A stretch of 64,000 bases of DNA, from contig JANJXV010000162.1 of assembly GCA_024803745.1 (NCBI GenBank), positions 92,501-156,500 on the forward strand, read 5' to 3'. Shown here one piece after another: positions 13,751 to 28,240 of this stretch; position 1 is the stretch's first letter; every line of letters begins with the position of its first letter. Source of the DNA: Megascapheus bottae (Eukaryota > Chordata > Mammalia > Rodentia > Geomyidae). A model generated the notes under the pieces. The model searched no databases. It was not told where the DNA came from and worked only from the letters and a program-made list of their open reading frames with translations. The position numbers and the translations under genes were made by a program.

Positions 13751-16230
13751 TAACCCTAACCCTAACCCTAACCCTTAACACAACCCTAACACTAACCCTA
13801 ACCCCTAAACCTAACCCTTACCTAACCCTAACCCTAACCCACACCCTTAGCCCTAACCCAAACCTTAACCATAACCTAACCCTAACCCTTACCCTTACCG
13901 TAAAACTAAACCTAACCCTCTTTCTAACCCTAAACCTTACCCTTAACCTAACGCTAACCCTAACCCTAACCCTAAACCTAACCCTTACCCTAAACCTAAC
14001 CCTAAGCCTTACCCTAAACCTAACACTAACCCTAACCCTAACCTTTACCCTTAACTTAACCCTAAACCTAACTCAAACACTTAGCCTAAGCCTAACGCTA
14101 ACACTAAACCTAAACCTAACCCTTACCCTAACACATACCCTAACCCTAACCCTAACCCTAACCCTAAACTTACCCTAAACCTATCCCTAACCCTAACCCT
14201 CACCCTTACCCTAACCCTAAACCAATACCTAATCCTAACCCTTATCCTAACAGTAACCCTAATCTTAACACTAACCCTCACCCTAAACCTAAACTTAACC
14301 CTAAGCCTTGTCCTTTCCCTAACCGTAACCCTAACCCTTACCCTAACACTAACCCTAACCCTAACCCTAACACTTACCCCGAACCCTACCCCTACCCCTA
14401 ACCCTAACCCCTAACCCCTAACCCTAACCCTAACCCTAACACATACCCTTACCCTAACCCTAACACAAACCCTAACCTAAACCTAAACCTAACCCTAAAC
14501 CTAACCCTAACGCTAAACCTAAACCTTACCCTAAACCTAAACTTAAACCCAACTCTAAACCTAACCCTAACACTAACTTTAACCCTTACCCTAACCCTAA
14601 CTCTAACCTTTACCCTAACCCTAACCCTTACCCTTATCCTAACCCTAACCCTAACACTTACTCTTACCCTAACACCTAACCTAACCCTAACCCTAACCCT
14701 AAGCCTTAACCTAACCCTAAACCTAACCCTAACCCTTAACCTTACCCTAACTCTAACCCTAACCCTAACCCTAACCCTTACCCTAACCCTAACCCTAACC
14801 TTAACCCTATACAGAACCCTAACCCTAAACCTAACCCTTACCCTAACACTAAACCTAACCCTAACCTTAACCCTAATCTTAACCCTAACCCTAACCCTAA
14901 CCCTCACACTAATCTTAACCCTAAACCCAACCTTAAAACTAATCCTATCACTAAACCTATACCTTACCCTTACCCTAAACCTAACCCTAATCCTAACACT
15001 AAACATAACCCCTAACCCTAACCCTAACCCTAACCCTTACCCTTACCCTAACCCTAAACTTAACCTTAACCCAAACTCTAAACCTAACACTAACCCTAAC
15101 CCTAACACTAACACTTACTCTTACCCTAAGCCTAACCCTAACCCTAACCCTTATCCTAACCCCAACCATAACCCTACCCCTAACCCTTAACCTAACCCTA
15201 ACACTAACCCTAACACTAATCCTAACCCTAACCCTAAACCTTATCCTCACCCTAAAACTTATTCTAACCCTAACCCTTAACCCAACACTAACACTAACCC
15301 TAACCCCTAACCCTAACCCTAACCCTTAACCTTACCCTAACTCTAACCCTAACCCTTACCCTAACTCTACCCCTAACCCTAACCCTAACCATTACCCTAA
15401 CCCTAACCTTAACCCAAACACTAAACCTAACCCTAACCATAACCATAACCCTTACCCTTACCCTAACCCTAAAACTAAACCTAACCTTAACCCTAACCCT
15501 TACCCTAACCCTACCCTAATCCTAACCCTAACCCTTACCCTTACCCTAACCCTGACCCTAACCCTAACCTTAACCCTAACCCTTACCCTTACCCTAACCC
15601 TAACCCTAACCCTAACACTTACTCTTACCCTAACCCTAACCCTAACCCTAACACTTACTCTTACCCTAACCCTAACCCTAACCCTAAGCCTTAACCTAAC
15701 CCTAAACCTAACCCTAACCCTTACCCTTACCCTAACCCTAAAACTAACCCTAACTCTAACCCTAACCCTTACCCTAACTCTAACCTTAACCCTAACCCTA
15801 ACCCTTACCCTAACACTAACGCTAAACCAATACCTAACCCTCATCCTAAACCTAACCCTTACCCTAAACCTAAACCTAACCCTAACCTTAACCCTAATCT
15901 TAACCCTAACCCTAACCCTTACCCTTACAGGAACCCTAACCCTAAACCCAACCTTAACCCTAATCCTATCACTAAACCTATCCCTTACCCTTACTCTAAC
16001 CCTAAACCTAATCCTAACCCTAAACATAATCCCTAACCCTAACCCTAACCCTAATCCTTAACCTTACCCTAACCCTAAACTTAACCTTAACCCAAACCCT
16101 AACCTAACCCTAACCCTAACCCTAACCCTAACACTAACACTTACTCTTCACGTAAGCCTAACCCTAACCCTAACCCTTATCCTAACCCCAACACTAACCC
16201 TAACCCTAACCCTTAACCTAACCATAACAC
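13751..16230. repeat. 2,480 bp tandem duplication, copy 1
   Basis: This begins in a perfect CCCTAA run and ends in another. Rare motifs at 13781 (CAACCCTAACACTAACC), 14080, 14463 (ACACAAACCCTAACC), 14948 and 15969 (TCACTAAACCTATCC) all return 2,480 bp later. Two of these landmarks, 1,021 bp apart, mark an older duplication inside the unit. Confidence 0.9.
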
Positions 16231-18705
16231 TAACCCTAACCCTAACCCTAACCCTTAACACAACCCTAACACTAACCCTAACCCCTAAACCTAACCCTTA
16301 CCTAACCCTAACCGTAACCCAAACCCTTAGCCCTAACCCAAACCTTAACCATAACCTAACCCTAACCCTTACCCTTACCGTAAAACTAAACCTAACCCTC
16401 TTTCTAACCCTAAACCTTACCCTTAACCTAACGCTAACCCTAACCCTAACCCTAAACCTAACCCTTACCCTAAACCTAACCCTAAGCCTTACCCTAAACC
16501 TAACACTAACCCTAACCCTAACCTTTACCCTTAACTTAACCCTAAACCTAACTCAAACACTTAGCCTAAGCCTAACGCTAACACTAAACCTAAACCTAAC
16601 CCTTACCCTAACACATACCCTAACCCTAACCCTAACCCTAACCCTAAACTTACCCTAAACCTATCCCTAACCCTAACCCTCACCCTTACCCTAACCCTAA
16701 ACCAATACCTAATCCTAACCCTTATCCTAACAGTAACCCTAATCTTAACACTAACCCTCACCCTAAACCTAACCTTAACCCTAAGCCTTGTCCTTTCCCT
16801 AACCGTAACCCTAACCCTTACCCTAACACTAACCCTAACCCTAACCCTAACACTTACCCCGAACCCTACCCCTACCCCTAACCCTAACCCCTAACCCCTA
16901 ACCCTAACCCTAACCCTAACACATACCCTTACCCTAACCCTAACACAAACCCTAACCTAAACCTAAACCTAACCCTAAACCTAACCCTAACGCTAAACCT
17001 AAACCTTACCCTAAACCTAAACTTAAACCCAACACTAAACCTAACCCTAACACTAACTTTAACCCTTACCCTAACCCTAACTCTAACCTTTACCCTAACC
17101 CTAACCCTTACCCTTATCCTAACCCTAACCCTAACACTTACTCTTACCCTAACACCTAACCTAACCCTAACCCTAACCCTAAGCCTTAACCTAACCCTAA
17201 ACCTAACCCTAACCCTTAACCTTACCCTAACTCTAACCCTAACCCTAACCCTAACCCTTACCCTAACCCTAACCCTAACCTTAACCCTATACAGAACCCT
17301 AACCCTAAACCTAACCCTTACCCTAACACTAAACCTAACCCTAACCTTAACCCTAATCTTAACCCTAACCCTAACCCTAACCCTCACACTAATCTTAACC
17401 CTAAACCCAACCTTAAAACTAATCCTATCACTAAACCTATACCTTACCCTTACCCTAAACCTAACCCTAATCCTAACACTAAACATAACCCCTAACCCTA
17501 ACCCTAACCCTAACCCTTACCCTTACCCTAACCCTAAACTTAACCTTAACCCAAACTCTAAACCTAACACTAACCCTAACCCTAACACTAACACTTACTC
17601 TTACCCTAAGCCTAACCCTAACCCTAACCCTTATCCTAACCCCAACCATAACCCTACCCCTAACCCTTAACCTAACCCTAACACTAACCCTAACACTAAT
17701 CCTAACCCTAACCCTAAACCTTATCCTCACCCTAAAACTTATTCTAACCCTAACCCTTAACCCAACACTAACACTAACCCTAACCCCTAACCCTAACCCT
17801 AACCCTTAACCTTACCCTAACTCTAACCCTAACCCTTACCCTAACTCTACCCCTAACCCTAACCCTAACCATTACCCTAACCCTAACCTTAACCCAAACA
17901 CTAAACCTAACCCTAACCATAACCATAACCCTTACCCTTACCCTAACCCTAAAACTAAACCTAACCTTAACCCTAACCCTTACCCTAACCCTACCCTAAT
18001 CCTAACCCTAACCCTTACCCTTACCCTAACCCTGACCCTAACCCTAACCTTAACCCTAACCCTTACCCTTACCCTAACCCTAACCCTAACCCTAACACTT
18101 ACTCTTACCCTAACCCTAACCCTAACCCTAACACTTACTCTTACCCTAACCCTAACCCTAACCCTAAGCCTTAACCTAACCCTAAACCTAACCCTAACCC
18201 TTACCCTTACCCTAACCCTAAAACTAACCCTAACTCTAACCCTAACCCTTACCCTAACTCTAACCTTAACCCTAACCCTAACCCTTACCCTAACACTAAC
18301 GCTAAACCAATACCTAACCCTCATCCTAAACCTAACCCTTACCCTAAACCTAAACCTAACCCTAACCTTAACCCTAATCTTAACCCTAACCCTAACCCTT
18401 ACCCTTACAGGAACCCTAACCCTAAACCCAACCTTAACCCTAATCCTATCACTAAACCTATCCCTTACCCTTACTCTAACCCTAAACCTAATCCTAACCC
18501 TAAACATAATCCCTAACCCTAACCCTAACCCTAATCCTTAACCTTACCCTAACCCTAAACTTAACCTTAACCCAAACCCTAACCTAACCCTAACCCTAAC
18601 CCTAACACTAACACTTACTCTTCACGTAAGCCTAACCCTAACCCTAACCCTTATCCTAACCCCAACACTAACCCTAACCCTAACCCTTAACCTAACCATA
18701 ACACT
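16231..18705. repeat. 2,480 bp tandem duplication, copy 2
   Basis: This copy is nearly identical to copy 1. I noted only a few substitutions, for example CTAAACTTAACC near 14290 against CTAACCTTAACC near 16770, and CCAACTC near 14551 against CCAACAC near 17031. One hexamer is missing before TTACTCTTCACGTAAG (16141 against 18615), so the offset falls to 2,474. It ends in a longer perfect run at about 18,706-18,735. Confidence 0.9.
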
Positions 18706-20040
18706 AACCCTAACCCTAACCCTAACCCTAACCCTAACCCTTATCCTCACCCTAACCCTTACTCTAACCCTAACCCTTACCCTACCTCTAACCTTAACCC
18801 TAACCCTAACCCTTACCCTAACACTAACGCTAACCCTATACCTAACCCTAACCCTAACCCTTAACCTTACCCTAACCCTAAACTTAACCTTAACCCAAAC
18901 CCTAACCTAACCCTAACCCTAACCCTAACCCTAACACTTAGCCTAAACATAACACTAACCCTAACAGTAACCCTAACCCTAACCCTAACACTTATCCTCA
19001 CCCTAACCCTTACTATAACCCTAACTCTTAACCCAACCCTAACACTAACACTAACCCCTAAGCCTAACCCTTACCTAACCCTAAACCTAACCATAACCAT
19101 AACCCCTAACCCTAACCCTAATCCTAACCCTAAATCTAACCCTAAACATTACCCTAACCCTAACCTTAACGCAAACACTAAATCTAACCCTATCCCTAAC
19201 CCCAACCCTTACCCTTACCCTAACCCTAAAACTAAACCTTAAATTAACCCTAACCCTAACCCTTACCCTTACCCTACCCCTAACTCTAAACCTAACCCTA
19301 AACCTTAACCTTACCCTAAACCTAACCCTAACCCTTACCGTAAACCTAACCCTAAACCTAACCCTAACCCTTACCCTTACCTTAACCCTAACCCTAACCC
19401 TAACCCTAACTCTTACCCTTACCCTAACGCTATCCCTAAACCTTACCCTTACCCTAAACCTAACCCTAACCCTAATCCTAACGAATACCCTTATCCTAAC
19501 ACTAACCCTAACCCTAACCCTAACCCTAAACCTTACCGTAACCCTAACCTTAACCGAAACTCTAAACCTCACCCTAACCCTAACCCTAACCCAACCCTTA
19601 CCCTAACCCTAACCTGAAACATAACCCTAACCCTAAACCTAACCCTAACACTTACCCTCACCCTAACCTAATCCTAAACCTATCCTTACCCTTACCATAA
19701 CCCTAACCCTAACCCTAACCCTAACGCTAACCCTAACCCTAACCCTAACCCTAACACATACCCTAACCCTAACCCTAACCCTAACCTAACCCTAAACCTA
19801 ACCCTAACCGTAACCCTAAACCTAACCCTAACCCTAAACCATACCCTTACCCTAACCCTAAAACTAACCGTAACCCTAACTCTAACCCTAACCCTACCCC
19901 TAACACTTACCCTAACCCTAACCCTAACCCTTTCCTTTACCCTAACCCTAACACTAACCCTAAACCTAACCCTTACCCTTACCCTAACCCTAACCCTAAC
20001 CCTAAAACTAACCCTAACCCTAACCATAACCCTTACCCTA
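18706..20040. repeat. Degenerate repeat leading into family 3
   Basis: This part has hexamer variants but no close tandem partner. It carries the family 3 landmark AACCGAAAC at 19552, followed by CCTGAAAC near 19612, and an ACACATAC motif near 19754. The pieces resemble 21.2-22.0 kb and 25.0-25.7 kb. Confidence 0.65.
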
Positions 20041-21960
20041 ACCCCTTCCCTAATCCTAACCCTAACACTTACCCTTACCCTAACCCTACACCTAAACCTA
20101 AAACTAACCCTAACCTTAACCCTAACCCTTACCCTTACACTAACCCTAACACTAACCCTAAACAAAACCCTAACCCTAACCCTAACCTTAACCCTAACCC
20201 TTACAGTTACACTAACCCTAACCCGAACCTTAACCCTAAACCTAACCCTAACCCTAACCCTAACCCTAACCCTTACCCTTACCCTAACCCTAACCCTAAA
20301 CCTAACCCTAACCCTTACCCTTACCGTAAATGTAACCCTAAACTTAACCCTAACCCTAACCCTTAACCTAACCTTAACCCTAACACTTATCCTTTACCTT
20401 ACCCTAACCCTAACCCCAAACCTAAACCTAAGCCTAAACCTAACCCTCACTCTTACCCTTACCCTAACCCGAACCCTAAACCTAACCCTTACAAAAACCA
20501 TAACCCTAATCCTAACCCTAACCTGAACCCTAAACCTAACCCTAACCCTTACCCTTACCCTAACCCTAACCCTAAACCTAACCCTAACCCTAACCCTAAC
20601 TCTTACCCTAAACCCTACCCTAATCCTAACCCTAACCCTTACCCTTACTCTAACCCTAAACCTAAACCTTACCCGAAACCTAACCCTAATCCTAACCGTA
20701 ACCCTAACCCTTACCCTTACACTAACACTAACCCTAACCCTAACCCTAAACCTAACCCTAACCTAACCCTAACCCTTACCCCTACCCTAACCCTAACCCT
20801 AACCTCAACCCTAAACCTAACCCTAAAACTAACCTTTACCCTAACCGTTATCCTTTCCCTAACCCTAACCCTAACCCTAACCTAAAACCTAACCCTAACC
20901 CTAAACCTAACCCTTACCCTTACCCTAACCCCAAACCTAACCCTAACCCTAACACTTACTCTTACGCTAACCCTAACCCTAAACCTAACCGTAAATTAAC
21001 CTTAACCCTTACCCTTACCCTAACACTAACCCTAACACTAACCCTAACCCTAAACCTAAACCTAACCCTTATCCTTACCTTAACACTAACCCTAAACCTA
21101 ACCCTTACATTTACCCTAACGCTAACCCTAAACCTTACGCTTACCCTAAACCTAACCCTAACCCTAACCCTAACACATACCCTTACCGTAACCCTAACCC
21201 TAACCCTAACCGTAACCCTAAACCTAACCCTAAACCTAACCCGAACCCTAAACCTAAAATTTACCGTAACCCTAACCTTAACCGAAACACTAAACCTAAC
21301 CCTAACCCTAAACCCAACCCTTACCCTTACCCTAACCCTAACCTGAAACCTAACCCTAACCCTAAACCTAACATTAAGCCTTACCCTTACCCTAACCCTA
21401 ACCTAATCCTAACCCTAATCCTTACCCTTACCATAACCCTAACCCTAACCCCAACCCTAACCCTAAACCTAACCCTTACCCTTACCCTAACCCTAAACCT
21501 AACCCTAACCCTAACCCTAACCTTACCCTTACCCTAACCCTAACCCTAAACCTAACCCTAAACCTTACCCTTACCCTAAACCTAACCCTAACCCTTACCG
21601 TAAACCTAACCCTAACCCTAACCATAACCCTTACCCTTACCTAAACCCTAACCCTAACCCTAACTGTTACCCTTACCCTAACGCTAACCCTAAACCTTAC
21701 CCTTACCCTAAACCTAACCCTAACCCTAACCCTAACGAATACCCTTATCCTAACCCTAACCCTAACCCTAACCGTAACCCTAAACCTAACCCTAAACCTA
21801 ACCCTAACCCTAACCCTAACCCTTACCAAAACCCTAACCTTAACCGAAACAGTAAACCTAACCCTAACCCTAACCCCAACCCTTGCCCTTACCCTAACCC
21901 TAACCTGAAACCTAACCCTAAACCTAAACCTAACCCTAACACTTACCCTCACCCTAACCT
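20041..21960. repeat. Divergent 3.3-3.8 kb duplication, copy A (family 3)
   Basis: The landmarks ACCCCTTCCCTAATCC (20041), ACAAAACCC (20163), CCTAAAACC (20881), and AACCGAAACA (21280 and 21843) occur in this order. Each has a counterpart in copy B. The offset grows from 3,293 to 3,771 bp because copy B has roughly 480 extra bases near 23.7-24.3 kb. Two AACCGAAACA landmarks 563 bp apart show an older internal duplication. Confidence 0.75.
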
Positions 21961-23333
21961 AATCCTAAACCTAATCCTTACCCTTACCATAACCCTAACC
22001 CTAACCCTAAAACTAACCCTAACCCTAACCTTAACCCTAACCCTTACCCTTACCCTAACCCTAACCCTAAACCTAACCTTAACCCTAACCCTTACCCTTA
22101 CCCTAACCCTAACCCTAACCCTAACACTTACTCTTACCCTAACCCTAACCCTAACCCTAAGCCTTAACCTAACCCTAAACCTAACCCTAACCCTTACCCT
22201 TACCCTAACCCTAAAGCTAACCCTAACTCTAACCCTAACCCTTACCCTAAATCTAACCTTAACCCTAACCCTAACCCTTACCTAACACTAATGCTAACCC
22301 TATACCTAACCCTAACCCTAAACCTAACCCTTACCCTAACCCTAAACCTAACCCTAACCTTAACCCTAATCTTAACCCTAACCCTAAACCTTACCCTTAC
22401 AGGAACCCTAACCCTAAACCCAACCTTAACTCTAATCCTATCACTAAACCTATCCCTTACCCTTACCCTAACCCTAACCCTAATCCTAACCCTAAACATA
22501 ACCCCTAACCCTAACCCTAACCCTAACCCTTAACCTTACCCTAACCCTAAACTTAACCTTAACACAAACCCTAACCTAACCCTAACCCTAACCCTAACAC
22601 TAACACTTACTCTTAACGTAAGCCTAACCCTAACCCTAACCCTTATCCTAACCCCAACCCTAACCCTAACCCTAACCCTTAACCTAACCATAACACTAAC
22701 CCTAACACTAACCCTAACCCTAACCCTAACCCTTATCCTCACCCTAACCATTACTCTAACCCTAACCCTTAACCCAACCCTAACACTAACCCTAACCCCT
22801 AACCCTAACCCTTACCTAACCCTAACTCTAAACATAACCATAACCCCTAACCCTAACCCTAATCCTAAACCTAAACCTAACCCTAAACATTACCCTAACC
22901 CTAACCTTAACCCAAACACTAAACCTAACCCTAACCCTAACCCCAACCCTTACCCTTACCCTAACCCTAAAACTAAACCTTAACTTAACCCTATCCCTAA
23001 CCCTAACCCTTACCCTAACCCTACCCTAATCCTAAACCTAACCCTTACCCTTACCCTATCCCTAACCCTAACCATAAAACTAACCCTAACCCTAACCTTA
23101 ACTCTAACCTTACCCTAAACCTAAACCTAAACCTAACTCTAACCGTAACTCTAACCCTAACCCTAACCCTAACCCTTACCCTAACCCTACCCCTAATCCT
23201 TACCCTAACCCTAACCCTAACGCTAACCCTTTCCCTTATCCTAACCCTAACACTAACCCTAAACCTAAACCTTACCCTTACCCTAACCCTAACCCTAAAA
23301 CTAATCCTAACCCTAACCCTAACCCTTACCCAA
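21961..23333. repeat. Dispersed copy of the 2,480 bp family
   Basis: TCACTAAACCTATCC at 22441, TTACTCTTAACGTAAGCC near 22610 and CTTATCCTCACC near 22731 follow the order seen at 18.4-18.8 kb, at an offset of about 3,990 bp. Substitutions are more frequent than between the two adjacent 2,480 bp copies, so this is an older copy. The rest of the stretch is ordinary degenerate repeat. Confidence 0.65.
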
Positions 23334-25735
23334 ACCCCTTCCCTAATCCTAACCCTAACACTTACCCTTACCCTAACCCTACCCCTAAACCTAAAACTAA
23401 CACTAACCCTAACCTTACCCTAACCCTTACCCTTACACTAACCTTAACACTAACCGTAAACAAAACCCTAACCCTAACCCTAACCCTAACCCTTACCCTT
23501 ACCCTAACCCTAACCCTAAACCTAACCCTAACCCTTACCCTTACCGTAACTGTAGCCCTAATCTTAACCCTAACCCTAAGCCTAAACCTAAAATTAACCC
23601 TAACACTTATCCTTTCCCTTACCCGAACCCTAACCCCAAACCTACACCTAACCCTAAACCTAACCCTCACTCTTACCCTAACCCTAACCCGAACCCTAAA
23701 CCTAACCCTTACGCGAACAGTAACCCTAACCCTAACCCTAACCTGAACCCTAACCCTAACCCTAACCCTAACCCTTACCCTTACCCTAACCATAACCCTA
23801 AACCTAACCGTAACCCTAACCCTATCCCTAACCCTATCCCTTACCCTTACCCTAACCCTAACTCTAAAAGTAACCATACCCATACCCTAAATCTAACCCT
23901 TACCCTTAAAATAACCCTAACCCTAACCCTTAACCTAACCCTTACCATTACCCTAACCCTAACCCTAACCCTTACCCTAACCCTAAACCTAAACCTAAAC
24001 CTAACCCTAACAGTAACCCTAACCCTAACCCTAATCCTAACCCTTACACTTACCCTAACCCTAACCCTAACCATAAACCTTACTCTTACCCTAACCCTAA
24101 CCCTAAACTTAACCCCAATCCTAAACCTTAACCTAACCCTAAACCTAACCCTTACCCTAATACTAAACCTTACCCTTATCCTAACCCTAACCCTAACCCT
24201 AACCAAAACCCTAAACCTAACCCTAAACCTAACCCTAACCCTTACCCTAACACTAACCCTAACCCTAACCCTTACCCTTACCCTTACCCTAACCCTAACC
24301 CTAACCCTAAAACTTACCCTTACCCTTACCCTAACCCTAACCCTAAACCTAAACCTAACCCTAACCCTAACTCTTACCCTAACCCCTACCCTAATCCTAA
24401 CCCTAACCCTTACCCATACTCTAACCGTAAACCTAACCCTTACCCGAAACCTAACCCTAACCCTAACCTTAACCCTAACCCTTACCCTTACACCAACCCT
24501 AACCCTAACCCTAACCCTAAACCTAACCCTAACATAACCCTAACCCTTACCCTTACCCTAACCCTAACCCTAACCTTAACCCTAAACCTAACCCTAAAAC
24601 TAACCTTTATCCTAACCCTTATCCTTCCCCTAACCCTAACCCTAACCCTAACCTAAAACCTAAACCTAACCCTAAACCTAACCCTTACCCTTACCCTAAC
24701 TCCAACCCTAAACCTAACCCTAACACTTACACTTACGCTAACCCTAACCCTAACCCTAACCGTAACTTAACCTTAACCCTTACCCTTAACCTAACCCTAA
24801 CCCTAACCCTAACCCTAACCCTAAAGCTAACCCTAACCCTTACCTTAACCCAAACCCTAAACCTAACCCTTACCCTTAACCTAACGCTAACCCTAAACCT
24901 TACCCTTACCCTAAACCTAACCCTAACCCTAACCCTAACACATACCCTTACCCTAACACTAAACCTAACCCTAACCGTAACCCTAAACCTAACCCTAAAC
25001 CTAACCCTAACCCTAAACTTAACCCTTACCATAACCCTAACCTTAACCGAAACACTAAACCTAACCCTAACCCTAACTCCAACCCTTACCCTTACCCTAA
25101 CCCTAACCTGAAAACTAACCCTAAACCTAAACCTAACATTAACCCTTACCCTTACCCTAACCCTAACCTAATCCTAACCCTAATCCTTACCCTTACAATA
25201 ACCCTAACCCTAACCCCAACCCTAACCCTTACCCTAACCCTAAACCTAACCCTTACCCTTACCCTAACCCTAAACCTAACCCTAACCCTAAACCTTACCC
25301 TTACCCTAACCCTAACCCTAAACCTAACCCTAAACCTTACCCTTACCCTAAACCTAACCCTAACCCTTACCGTAAACCTAACCCTAACCCTAACCCTAAC
25401 CCTTACCCTTACCTTAACCGTACCCTAACCCAAACTCTTACCCCTATCCTAACGCTAACCCTAAACCTTAAACTTCCTCAAAACCTAACGCTAACCCTAA
25501 CCCTAACGCATACCCTATCCTAACCCTAACCCTAACCCTAACCGTAACCCTAAAGCTAACCCTAAACCTAACCCTAACCCTAACCCTAACCCTTACCGTA
25601 ACCCTAACCTTAACTGAAACACTAAACCTAACCCTAACCATAACCCCAACCCTTACCCTTACCCTAACCCTAACCTGAAACCTAACCGGAACCCTAAAAC
25701 TAACCCTAACACTTACCCTCACCCTAACCTAATCC
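23334..25735. repeat. Divergent 3.3-3.8 kb duplication, copy B (family 3)
   Basis: Counterparts of copy A landmarks lie at 23334, 23461, 24652, 25045 and 25613. The last reads AACTGAAAC, a one-base variant. The ACACATAC landmark at 24938 lies 107 bases before 25045, as 21173 does before 21280. The extra segment at about 23.7-24.3 kb accounts for the offset change. Confidence 0.75.
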
Positions 25736-28240
25736 TAACCCTAATCCTTACCCTTATCATAACCCTAACCGTAACCCTAAAACTAACCCTAACCCTAACC
25801 TTAACTCTAACCCTTACCCTTACCATAACCCTAACCCTAACCCTAACCCTAACCCTAACCTTAACCCTAACCCTTACCCTTACCCTTACCCTAACCCTAA
25901 CCCTAACCCTAACACTTTCGCTTACCCTAACTCCTACCCTAACCCTAAGCCTTAACCTAACCCTAAACCTAACCCTAACCCTTACCCTTACCCTAACCCT
26001 AAAACTAACCCTAACTCTAACCCTAACGCTTACCCTAACTCTAACCCTACCCCTAACCCTAACCCTTACCCCAACCCTAACCCTAACGCTAACCCTCTAC
26101 CTAAACCTAACCCTAAACCTAACCCTTACCCTAACCCTAAACCTAACCCTAACCTTAACCCTAATCTTAACCCTAAACCTAACCCTTACCCTTACACTAA
26201 CCCTAACCCTAAACCCAACCTTAACACTAATCCTACCACTAAACTTATCCCTTACCCTTACCCTAAACCTAACCCTAATCCTAACCCTAAAAATAACCCC
26301 TAATCCTAACCCTAACCCTAACCCTTACCCTTACCCTAACCCTAAACTTAACCTTAACCCAAACCCTAAAGCTAACCCTAACCCTAACACTAACACTAAC
26401 ACTTACTCCTACCCTAAGCCTAACCCTAACCCTAACCCTTATCCTAACCCCAACCCTAACCCTACCCCTAACCCTTACCCTTACCCTAACCCTAACCCTA
26501 ACCTTAACCCTAAACCTAACCCTAAAACAAACCTTTACCCTAAACGTTATCCTTTCCCTAACCCTAACTCTAACCCTAACCTAAAACCTAAACCTAACCC
26601 TAAACCTAACCCTTACCCTTACCCTAACCCCAACCCTAAACCTAACCCTAACACTTACCCTTACGCTAACCCTAACCCTAACCCTAACCGTAACTTAACC
26701 TTAACCCTTACCCTTACACTAACCCTAATCCTAACCCTAACCCTAAACCTAACCCTAACCCTTACCTTTACCTTATCCCTAACCCTAAACCTAACCCTTA
26801 CCCTGACCCTAAAGCTAACCCTAAACCTTACCCTTACCCTAAACCTAACCCTAACCCTAACCATAACACATAACCTTAACCTAAACTTAACGCTAACCCT
26901 AACCGTAACCCTAAACCTAAACCTAACCCTAACCCTAACCCTAAGCCTTACCCTTACCCTAATCCTAACCCAAATCCTTACCCTTACCATAACCCTAACC
27001 CTAACCCCAACCCTAACCCTTACCCTAACCCCAAACCTAACCCTTACCCTAACCCTAACCCTAAACCTAACCCTAACCTTAACCCTAACCTTACCCTTAC
27101 CCTAAACCTAACCCTAACCCTTACAGTAAACCTAACCCTAACCCTACCACTAACCCTTACCCTTAACTTAACCCTAACCCTAACCCAAACTCTTACCCTT
27201 ACACTAACGCTAACCCTAAACCTTACCCTTACCCTAAACGTAACCGTAACCCTAACCCTAACGCATACCCTTATCCTAACCCTAACCCTAAACCTAACCG
27301 TAACCCTAAACCTAACCCTAAACCTAACCCTAACCCTTACCGTAACCCTAACCTTAACCGAAACACTAAACCTAACCCTAACCCTAAACCCAACCATTAC
27401 CCTTAACCTAACCCTAATCTAATCCTAACACTAATCCTTACCATTACCATAACCCTAACCCTAAACCTAACCTTAACCCTAACCCTTACCCTTACCCTAA
27501 CCCTACCCTAACCCTACACCTAACCCTAACCCTAACCATTACCCTTACCCTAACCCTAACCTTAACCCTAACCACAACACTTACCCTTAACATAACCCTA
27601 ACCCTAACCCTAACGCTTACCCTAACACTAATCCTAACCCTTACACTAACCCTAAGCCTAAACCCTAACCCTAACCCTTACCCTAACCCTAACCCTAACC
27701 CTAACGCTAACCCTACCATTAACTTAACCCTAAACCTGACTCTAACCCTGACCCTAACCCTAACCCTACTCTAACCCTAAGGCTAACCCTAACTCTTACC
27801 CTTACCCTAACCCTAACCCTAAACCTAAGCCTAACCCTTACCCTTACCCTAACCCTAAGCCTAACTCTAAACCTAACCCTGACCCTAACCCTAAACCTTA
27901 CCCTAACCCCTATCCTAATCCTAAAACTAACCCTTACCCTTATCCTAACCCTAACCTTAAACGTAAACCTAACCCTAACACTAACCTTAACCCAAATCCT
28001 TACCCTTACACTAACCCTAACCCTAAACCTAACGCTAAACCTAACCCTAACCCTAACCCTAACTCTCATCCTTACCCTAAACCTAACCTTATACCTAACC
28101 CTAACCCTTACCCTTATACTAACCTTAACCCTAATCTTAACCCTTACCCTAATCCTAACACTAACACTAACACTTACTCTTACTCTAACCCTAAACCAAA
28201 CACTAACCCTTATCCTAAACCTAACCCTAACCCTAACCCT
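25736..28240. repeat. Mosaic with a partial third copy of family 3
   Basis: At 25.9-26.5 kb the order resembles the 2,480 bp family, with a variant CCACTAAACTTATCC near 26235. From about 26.5 kb it resembles family 3 again: CCTAAAACC at 26580 and AACCGAAACACTAAACC at 27356. At about 27.7-28.2 kb it carries the module seen near 13216. It looks like pieces of three families joined within hexamer sequence. Confidence 0.6.
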
